A stretch of DNA of 28,696 bases from Chloroflexota bacterium (GTDB taxonomy: Bacteria; Chloroflexota; Anaerolineae; Caldilineales; Caldilineaceae). The notes under the pieces are model-generated. The model was not told the origin of the DNA and ran no database searches. It saw only the letters and a program-made list of their open reading frames with translations. A program made the translations under genes and the position numbers. The DNA lies in contig QEUW01000110.1 of the NCBI GenBank assembly GCA_003577005.1, positions 1-28,696 of the forward strand, written 5' to 3'. Positions 23,367 through 28,696 of this stretch are shown here, one piece after another. Each line of letters begins with the position of its first letter. The stretch's first letter is position 1.

Positions 23367-23701
23367 CAATCTGTGTAGACCGCCAGCTAAGATAGAGATG
23401 ACCAGGAGTTTTTACCAGATCGCGGATCTGGCGGTTCTGGGGGAGTGGCAGCGAGTTCCATCCGCAAGAACCTGTGGCGCCTGGGGAGCGCCAAGTCAAA
23501 TTAGTGACTCATCCGCTATGCACAGTGCCGAGGCGCACAGTACGTTGGCTGCATCCTGCTTGTGTGGTAGAATGCACCGTACAGCAGACCACAGGTCTGT
23601 CTGGGGTAGATGGTTTTTACCTGTAGCGACTAAACCACGACCGGCTTGCAGTCGTGAGCATACTATCACCCTACCGCCGTTTTGGGTACCCATCCTGGCT
23701 T
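23367..23701. other. Hairpin-rich intergenic region before the membrane-protein operon
   Basis: No gene is recognised in this 335-bp divergent spacer. It contains several short palindromes: CCAGATC-GCG-GATCTGG (23415-23431), TGGCGC/GCGCCA near 23473-23491, CAGACC-ACA-GGTCTG near 23584-23598, and CACGAC/GTCGTG around a 9-base loop near 23635-23655. The words TAGAATGC and GTAGCGACTAAA recall dispersed intergenic repeats, and TAGAATGC is shared with the inverted repeat at 1098-1175. The promoter of the downstream operon must lie here, but none stands out. Confidence 0.5.
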
Positions 23702-23989
23702 ATGGATCCACAAGACCATCGTTTGACCGCTCTGACCCAGCAACTTGCCAGACTTGAGTTGCTGACCCCTGCCCTCTGCTTTCTGGCCGGCCACCGCCCG
23801 CTTGCGTTTGTAGCCGGCCAATTGCTTTATCTGCTTGAACCGCTGGCTACGCTGGCAGGTGGGTCTGGGCTTTCCGCCTGGGCAGAGCTGCTCAGTGATC
23901 CACGGCGCCTGGAGCGGCTAGAGCGTATCTGGTCTACACAACCATCCGCGGTGACAGAATGTGTGGAGCACTATGATCACAGGGAATAG
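23702..23989 (+). CDS. Small hypothetical protein, first gene of the membrane-protein operon
   Basis: The 95-residue product from ATG 23702 has a Leu-rich helix 7-22, a hydrophobic stretch 22-52 (CFLAGHRPLAFVAGQLLYLL) and a charged helix 65-76 (DPRRLERLERIW). An in-frame GTG at 23654 is an alternative; neither start has a clear ribosome-binding site. It overlaps the next gene by 17 bases, which argues that it is real and translated with it. I recognise no family. A peripheral membrane protein or a one-helix membrane protein both fit. Confidence 0.55.
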   Translation: MDPQDHRLTALTQQLARLELLTPALCFLAGHRPLAFVAGQLLYLLEPLATLAGGSGLSAWAELLSDPRRLERLERIWSTQPSAVTECVEHYDHRE

Positions 23990-24527
23990 CCACGCCAGCA
24001 TGCTGGGCGACTCGTGGAAAGGCATGCTCGAAGTAGCGCTGGAAAAGGGACAGAACCCGCTCCTCAATCTAGGGGCCGGCGCTGGTTTGTTGGAATCCCT
24101 GCCGGTATTGGTTGCGCTTCATGCCTTTGCCCAAGAGCGGCGCGATATTACCTCCCCCACAGTCGTCGTTGGCGGCGCTCCGGTAGCCTGGCTGGCCGCT
24201 CTTCTGCACGAGCCAGGTTCGGCGCTACACCCAAGTCCGCCGCTACAGGTAGTCTATGGCGGGCCAGATGTGGCTACTCATATTGCAAGCGTTGAACTGC
24301 TGGCGCCTCCAGCGCATGGAGCGCAAATCCCGGCTGGCCTGATGACCTTGCTGGCGCCAGCGACACAGACCGGCGCCTTGTTGTGGGAGACGTTGCCGCT
24401 GGCCTTTGCCGCCACACCGGGTGCAACGGCCCAACCTGCTGCCAGCCCAGCCACCGGAGACCGCTGGCTGGGCTGGTTAGGGGGCGGGTTGGCGCTCTTG
24501 CTGGTCATCCTTTCTCTTCTATTCTGA
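23973..24527 (+). CDS. Tail-anchored hypothetical protein of the membrane-protein operon
   Basis: The 184-residue product starts at ATG 23973, with GGAG about 5 bases upstream; GTG 23961 is an alternative. Residues 35-150 form an Ala/Leu/Gly-rich alpha/beta-like domain (SPTVVVGGAPVAWLAALLHE, PLQVVYGGPDV). An Ala/Pro/Thr linker (147-162) leads to one membrane helix at the very end (about 165-184, GWLGGGLALLLVILSLLF). With no signal peptide, the domain should face the cytoplasm, anchored by its tail. The family is not recognised. It overlaps the upstream gene and lies 21 bp before the next. Confidence 0.65.
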   Translation: MITGNSHASMLGDSWKGMLEVALEKGQNPLLNLGAGAGLLESLPVLVALHAFAQERRDITSPTVVVGGAPVAWLAALLHEPGSALHPSPPLQVVYGGPDVATHIASVELLAPPAHGAQIPAGLMTLLAPATQTGALLWETLPLAFAATPGATAQPAASPATGDRWLGWLGGGLALLLVILSLLF

Positions 24528-24548
24528 CCACCATCGGATTGGTCCGCC

Positions 24549-25175
24549 ATGCCTGTGCATCGCTTTTCGTTGACTGGCACGCTGTCGCTCGCATTCGTCG
24601 CCGCTTGCTTTGTCATCATTCTCCTTGAACGCACTGGAGTGGCGCCCCAGCTACGACCCCTTACCAGCGCGCTCTATAGTTGGACGGTTTTACTGGCAGC
24701 TTTTGCCTTGCTGTTGGGTGTGGCAAATGTGGCGCTGGTGCATTTCCGCCGTATCTACACCGGCCAGCGTGACTGGGTCGGTAGTCTGGCGCTACTGGTG
24801 GCGCTCTTTGCCATCCTGCTGACTGGGCTGTTCGACACGCGCGGCATGACCGCGCCAGCGGTAGACTGGTTCTTTGACGCGATCATCGCACCTGGGCAGG
24901 CGACCATCTTTGCGCTGTTGGCCTTTTTCATGGCCGCCGCTGCCTACCGCTATCTGCGGATTGGGCGCCGCGGCGGGGCGTGGATGCTCGCCGGTGCGCT
25001 GGTAATCTTTGTTGCCCAGTTGCCTATCTTTGCCCTGCCGCCAGCGGCGCAGACAGTCTTCAACTGGCTGCTCAGCCAGCCCATATCTGCCACCTTTCGT
25101 GGGGTCTTGCTGGGCAGTAGCCTGGCGCTCATCGTGATCGCTGTGCGCTTCTTGTTGGGAAGAACCGAGGTATGA
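24549..25175 (+). CDS. Six-helix integral membrane protein of the operon
   Basis: The 208-residue product has about six predicted membrane helices (roughly residues 10-27, 41-64, 78-94, 110-133, 143-166 and 182-203). Short Arg-rich loops (HFRRIYTGQRDW, RYLRIGRRGG) place the N-terminus inside by the positive-inside rule. No transporter or enzyme motif is seen. The stop overlaps the start of the zinc-ribbon gene (ATGA at 25172-25175), showing translational coupling. It may form the membrane core of a complex with its neighbours, which is inference. Confidence 0.7.
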   Translation: MPVHRFSLTGTLSLAFVAACFVIILLERTGVAPQLRPLTSALYSWTVLLAAFALLLGVANVALVHFRRIYTGQRDWVGSLALLVALFAILLTGLFDTRGMTAPAVDWFFDAIIAPGQATIFALLAFFMAAAAYRYLRIGRRGGAWMLAGALVIFVAQLPIFALPPAAQTVFNWLLSQPISATFRGVLLGSSLALIVIAVRFLLGRTEV

Positions 25176-26491
25176 CGACAATCCGTTGTCCCCATTGTGG
25201 CACGGTAAACCGGAGCGGCTCCAATTTTTGTAACAATTGTGGCGCCGCGCTGCGCGATGAGACCCCACCACGGCCATCGACCTTGCCTCCCTTTGGCGAG
25301 GAGCCCGCCAGCACTACGCCCCCGCCGTCGGAAGAGACCAAGGTCGATGCCACGCTGCCTGACGATGAGCTAACCGCGGAGCAACCGTGGCTCCGGCCTG
25401 TGGCGGATGAGGAAGAACCGGCGCCGGCTGGCGAGGAAGTGGCGCCTTCACGGCGACTGGTCGGCAGTGTCCAGGGGCTGTTGGAACCGGTACGCATTTT
25501 TGGCGAAGCCAGCGATGAGACCACCCTGGCGCCAGGTCTCGCGCCGGGGGCGCCGCCACGGGAACTTGGCGCCGACCAGCTCCGGCGCCTGCGCAGCCTC
25601 ATGAGCGAAGAACCGGTGCTGGTAGAGCGTCTACACTGGCCGGCGCGCTCCGCGGCGCCAGCGCTCCGCCTGCCGGGGATCTTTTTATTGCTGGGGTTGC
25701 TGTTGCTGCTTGGTTTTGTGCTGGCGCCGGCGCCAGCGGCTCAGTCGGCGCAACCCTGGCCTGGTGTGCAGGAGGCGTTTGACACCATTGCAGCCCTGCC
25801 TGACGGCGCTCCGGTTCTGCTGCTTTGGGGCTACGACCCTGCCACCGCAGGCGAACTCGACCTGCTTGCAATCCCCCTTGTGGCCCAGCTCACGGCACAA
25901 CGGAATCAGGCGATCATCGTAAGCCTGCTGCCCAATGGCTTGGCAAGTGCGCGCCGCCTCTTTGCCCAGGTAACCGCCCCCGAGGTAGAAGTACGCCCGC
26001 TCCAACTGGCTGCGGCAGATGCACAAATTGTCGAGAGCGCATTTCTGCCCGGCGGCGCCGCCCTGCCGCTTGTCGCCCAGGATCTGGCGACAGGATTAAA
26101 TGTAGCCCCTGGCGTTAGCGCGGCTGGCGTCATGGCGGCAGTCGCGGAGGGGCCCGCGCTGGCGATCCTCCTCGCCGCCCAGACCGAGGATGTACAACAG
26201 TGGCTGGAGCAGGCGCAGCCGCTGAACCAACTTCCCGTAGTAGCGTTTACCAGTGCAGCGGCTGACCCACTGCTTCGCCCCTATTTAGAGAGCGGACAAC
26301 TGGCCGGTCTTGTCAGCGGTTTTGATGGCGCGTGGGCCTATCACCAGCTGAGCGGGCTCACGCTGGCGCCTCCCACGGAGAGCCGCCTCAGCCGCCAGCT
26401 TTCCCGCCAGAGTTGGGGCCAGGCAGCCTTTTTGCTGGCGCTCATCCTCGGCAATCTGGCGGCGTTGTTCGGGCGGGAGGGTCATGGGTAA
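25172..26491 (+). CDS. Zinc-ribbon membrane protein with large external alpha/beta domain
   Basis: The 439-residue product begins with a zinc ribbon (C6-P-H-C9 and C20-N-N-C23). An acidic, Pro-rich linker follows (about 30-95), then a Leu/Arg-rich segment, a membrane helix at about 168-188, a 225-residue domain, and a last membrane helix at about 417-433. The ribbon should lie in the cytoplasm and the domain outside. That domain (APVLLLWGYDPATAGELDLL, then RNQAIIVSLLPNGLASARRL) alternates strands and helices like a Rossmann-type or solute-binding fold. I recall similar GYDPAxAGELD segments in other Chloroflexota proteins of unknown function. It is coupled to both neighbours by overlaps (4 bases upstream, 8 bases downstream). 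Confidence 0.72.
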   Translation: MTTIRCPHCGTVNRSGSNFCNNCGAALRDETPPRPSTLPPFGEEPASTTPPPSEETKVDATLPDDELTAEQPWLRPVADEEEPAPAGEEVAPSRRLVGSVQGLLEPVRIFGEASDETTLAPGLAPGAPPRELGADQLRRLRSLMSEEPVLVERLHWPARSAAPALRLPGIFLLLGLLLLLGFVLAPAPAAQSAQPWPGVQEAFDTIAALPDGAPVLLLWGYDPATAGELDLLAIPLVAQLTAQRNQAIIVSLLPNGLASARRLFAQVTAPEVEVRPLQLAAADAQIVESAFLPGGAALPLVAQDLATGLNVAPGVSAAGVMAAVAEGPALAILLAAQTEDVQQWLEQAQPLNQLPVVAFTSAAADPLLRPYLESGQLAGLVSGFDGAWAYHQLSGLTLAPPTESRLSRQLSRQSWGQAAFLLALILGNLAALFGREGHG

Positions 26492-27245
26492 CGTGGTCGA
26501 TGCGCTCTTTACCACGACGACCGGCGCTTGGCTGGGGCTGTTGGTTGCGCTGTTTCTCTTTAGCGCCATTGTGGGCGACCATTTTCTGGCGCGGCTGGCG
26601 CAACATATATTGGTGGGCGCGGGGCTGGGCTATGCCGCACTACTCTCCATCCGGGAAGTGCTCCTGCCGCGCATCGCCACAGCCTGGCTTGCCGCGAACG
26701 ATGCCGGCTGGGTCTGGGTGCCCCTGGTGCTAGGTCTTTTGCTCTGGCTTGCCGGGCTTGACCATTTACTCAGGCCGGCCCCCCCGAAGGATGATGGATT
26801 GGCCGGCTGGCGGCAGCTTCTGCGTCACCTCGGGCTGGTCCCGGTGATGCTCATGGTGGGTGTTGGCGTCACCGTGGCCCTGTTGGGCGTGATCCAGGGC
26901 ACTCTCCTGCCGCAGATCGGTGTGCTGCTGGGCGACAGCATCCGTGCGGATGCGCCGCCGCTGGTGCTAGCATCGGGTCTACTGGCGTTGCTGTTGGCGA
27001 CGGCCACCCTCTTGCATCTGACCTGGGCAGAGGATGCCGGCGCCGTACAACTACCCCGGTGGCTGCGCGCCCCGGCGGATCTCTGGCGCTGGGTCGGCTT
27101 GCGGGCGCTGTGGCTGGCCGCAGGCATCCTTTTTGCCCGTTTGGCGGCTGCCCGGCTGAGCCTGCTCATCGGCTGGTATGAGTTTGTCGGCCAGACCCTT
27201 CAGCAGACAGGCTTGTGGGGCTGGATCGAGTGGCTACTAGGATGA
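26484..27245 (+). CDS. Multi-pass membrane protein of the operon
   Basis: The 253-residue product starts at ATG 26484 behind GGGAGG at 4-base spacing. It has about six hydrophobic helices (near 14-34, 39-58, 75-91, 119-141, 161-180 and 202-224) with loops containing LLRPAPPKDD and LTWAEDAGA. No catalytic or transport motif is recognised. Its start overlaps the zinc-ribbon gene by 8 bases, and its stop directly abuts the first possible start of the MutL-like gene. It resembles the 208-residue neighbour in size and topology but not obviously in sequence. Confidence 0.7.
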   Translation: MGNVVDALFTTTTGAWLGLLVALFLFSAIVGDHFLARLAQHILVGAGLGYAALLSIREVLLPRIATAWLAANDAGWVWVPLVLGLLLWLAGLDHLLRPAPPKDDGLAGWRQLLRHLGLVPVMLMVGVGVTVALLGVIQGTLLPQIGVLLGDSIRADAPPLVLASGLLALLLATATLLHLTWAEDAGAVQLPRWLRAPADLWRWVGLRALWLAAGILFARLAAARLSLLIGWYEFVGQTLQQTGLWGWIEWLLG

Positions 27246-27266
27246 ATGCGGAGTGCGGAGGGCGAA

Positions 27267-28466
27267 ATGGGGAATAGCGGAGCGCCCGCGCTGATTGAAG
27301 GCGGGTTACAGCCTGCGCCATTGGATGGTCTTGGTAGCCTGCTTGCCATTGGTGTTGAGCAACAGGGAGTGCGCCTCTGTTTGCTCGAACTTGTGGGCCG
27401 GCAACACCGTCTGGCAGCCTGGTTAGGGTTACAGCAGGATGGCAGCCTGGATGCGCCACAGTTGATCGCCAATGCCTGCCGGCGGCTCGGCCAACGCCTG
27501 GGCCGCACCCTCTGGCATGAACGAAAACAGGAACCACTGCTCGACAGTGAGGATGTGGTGCGGGTCCCGCCATTGGCGCATGTAGCAATTGGTCTATCCG
27601 CCCGGCCGCCGCTGCGGGCCTGGTTGTGCGCCGTGAGCCCAGCGTTGAGCCTGGCGGCGCTCGAGACAGCCGTGCGCGCTGCCCCAGTGCAAGTGGTCGG
27701 TCGCACGGTGCTCACTGCTGCTCTGACCAGCAACAGCCTTGCGGCAGCGCTGACCCGGGCAGAACCGGATGTGTTGATCCTGGCCGGCGGGTTTGACGAC
27801 CCGGCGCCTCCCGCACAACAGCCATTGTTGTTCTTGTGCCAGCTTCTCGCTGAAGCGCTCGGCAAAGCAGAGACCGGCCGTCGACCAGCGCTTTTCTTCG
27901 CTGGCAATCGCTTTGCTGTCGATGCCGTTACGGTGAAGCTGGCCCAGACAGATACTCCGTTGACTACCCTGGGCAACATCCACCCGGCGCCCGAAATCGT
28001 GCGGACAGACGAACTGGCGCGCCTGTTGAACTACTACGACTGGCGGTTCACAGAGCGGATGGCGGGCTATAGCCGGATTAGCCGGTGGGTCACCGGTCCA
28101 GGTCAGGTGAGTAGCCTGGCTAGCAATTTTGCCCAGTTGACCCGGATCTGGATGGAGCAACAACAACTTTCCACACTACATGGTCTTTACGCTACGCCGA
28201 CCTGGCGATTACACGTGCTGGCGGAGCAGAGTCATGAAGCAATGGAACTCGTCTTTGTCACCGACGAGACGCCCCCGGCATTCCTGCGCGACTGGCCGGC
28301 TCTGGGGCTGGTATGTGGCCCGTGGGCCGGTCCGCGTTCTCAGCCGCCGCAACGCTTCTGGTGGGATCGGGAAGGGCTTGCGCCAATCATTGCTGGTTTG
28401 GGCCAGGTCGCGCCGCTGGCAATGGTGCAGGTGTTGGAGACTGACGTCTTTGAGTTGTACCAATAG
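27267..28466 (+). CDS. Divergent MutL-family (glutamate mutase L-like) ASKHA protein
   Basis: ATG 27267 is preferred over ATG 27246 because GGAGGG lies 4 bases before it; the longer form adds seven residues. The roughly 399-residue protein follows the MutL/GlmL fold order. It opens with a strand pair, SLLAIGVEQQGVRLCLLELV. Then come APVQVVGRTVLTAALT, PDVLILAGGFDDPAPP, RPALFFAGNRFAVDAV, TPLTTLGNIHPAPE and ERMAGYSRISRWVTGPGQV. MutL proteins are actin/Hsp70-fold ATPases linked to B12-dependent mutases. Here the first phosphate loop lacks the usual Asp-Gly/Thr residues (DxGSTTTK-like), and the second reads GGFDDP instead of GGTDGG. ATP hydrolysis is therefore doubtful. No mutase subunit is nearby; it closes a membrane-protein operon. 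A scaffold role is possible. Confidence 0.68.
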   Translation: MGNSGAPALIEGGLQPAPLDGLGSLLAIGVEQQGVRLCLLELVGRQHRLAAWLGLQQDGSLDAPQLIANACRRLGQRLGRTLWHERKQEPLLDSEDVVRVPPLAHVAIGLSARPPLRAWLCAVSPALSLAALETAVRAAPVQVVGRTVLTAALTSNSLAAALTRAEPDVLILAGGFDDPAPPAQQPLLFLCQLLAEALGKAETGRRPALFFAGNRFAVDAVTVKLAQTDTPLTTLGNIHPAPEIVRTDELARLLNYYDWRFTERMAGYSRISRWVTGPGQVSSLASNFAQLTRIWMEQQQLSTLHGLYATPTWRLHVLAEQSHEAMELVFVTDETPPAFLRDWPALGLVCGPWAGPRSQPPQRFWWDREGLAPIIAGLGQVAPLAMVQVLETDVFELYQ

Positions 28467-28495
28467 GATGGTGAGGAGGAATGGTGAGGTCATCT

Positions 28496-28696
28496 TTAGC
28501 GCGCCAGTGATGCGGTGGATAAGGCGACCAGCACCGCCGTGCTCGCCGGACCAGTTGCCCGGAAGGAAAGCTGGCGGCGCTGCGCGTCCGCATCCGGCTG
28601 AACGATTGTCACGGCCAGGTGGTCTGCCGGCAAGAGTTGGGCCACGCGCTCGGCCCATTCGATAACGATGATGGCGTTTTCGTCGACCAGGATCTC
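28496..28696 (-). CDS. tsaE: tRNA threonylcarbamoyladenosine biosynthesis ATPase TsaE, 3' part only
   Basis: The window edge cuts the gene; the last 66 residues are present. They read EILVDENAIIVIEWAERVAQLLPADHL and end in ALSTASLAR. The IxVIEWAERVxxLLPxDxL pattern, with its conserved Glu-Trp, is the signature of the C-terminal part of TsaE. TsaE is the small P-loop ATPase that works with TsaB and TsaD to place threonylcarbamoyl on A37 of ANN-decoding tRNAs. The Walker A motif lies beyond the window. It is convergent with the MutL-like gene (29-bp gap), and no terminator hairpin is visible between them. Confidence 0.85.
   Translation of the reverse strand, partial: EILVDENAIIVIEWAERVAQLLPADHLAVTIVQPDADAQRRQLSFRATGPASTAVLVALSTASLAR

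Noticed and set aside
27267..28466. A glutamate mutase or DNA mismatch-repair MutL gene
   Set aside because: No MutS/MutE mutase subunits or B12-binding motif occur nearby, and the sequence has no GHKL ATPase motifs. It only resembles the glutamate-mutase-L/GlmL fold.

Overview
The window is GC-rich bacterial DNA, most likely from a Chloroflexota genome (Caldilineae/Anaerolineae-like). This rests on the style of the proteins and on recall of related genomes, not on a marker gene. The signs are very large secreted LamG/thrombospondin-type-3 proteins ending in 'LPLIMN'/'FLPII'-like motifs, LysM proteins with Pro/Thr-rich linkers, a DUF3048 lipoprotein, an SsnA-type amidohydrolase, and a MutL-like (glutamate mutase L family) gene beside tsaE.

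Layout. Bases 1-1014 hold the 3' part of a Bcr/CflA-type MFS transporter that appears to lack an internal segment. An intergenic 25-bp inverted repeat follows. Bases 1226-12520 (minus strand) are one uninterrupted gene for a secreted protein of about 3,764 residues. It has a signal peptide, a LolA/LppX-like domain, a two-helix membrane hairpin, three groups of calcium-binding repeats, an unexplained hydrophobic helical domain, five LamG domains and Ig-like segments. Bases 12852-14057 are a decayed two-component system. The kinase has lost its core and its phospho-acceptor His. The response regulator has an amber stop at a normally conserved Glu position. A 144-bp MITE-like element sits between them. 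Bases 14080-16905 (minus) hold an SsnA-like amidohydrolase followed by a DHA2-type MFS transporter.

Bases 17165-19238 (plus) are a compact surface-sugar operon: NAD-dependent sugar epimerase, a 53-residue membrane protein, and a GT4 glycosyltransferase that stops early. It meets, tail to tail with a 5-bp gap, a minus-strand pair: a DUF3048 lipoprotein and a LysM protein with a tandemly duplicated 340-residue module. The LysM protein also looks clipped at its 3' end, so both convergent genes may have been cut by one rearrangement.

Bases 23702-28466 (plus) are a tightly packed five- or six-gene operon. It encodes small and multi-pass membrane proteins, a zinc-ribbon membrane protein with a large external domain, and a divergent MutL-family ASKHA protein with degenerate nucleotide-binding loops. 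No glutamate mutase subunits are present. This is the best candidate for an undescribed membrane system. The window ends in the 3' part of tsaE on the minus strand.

No tRNA, rRNA, CRISPR array or intact transposase was seen. A recurring theme is gene erosion: an internal deletion, a core deletion, a nonsense mutation and a 3' truncation in four separate genes.
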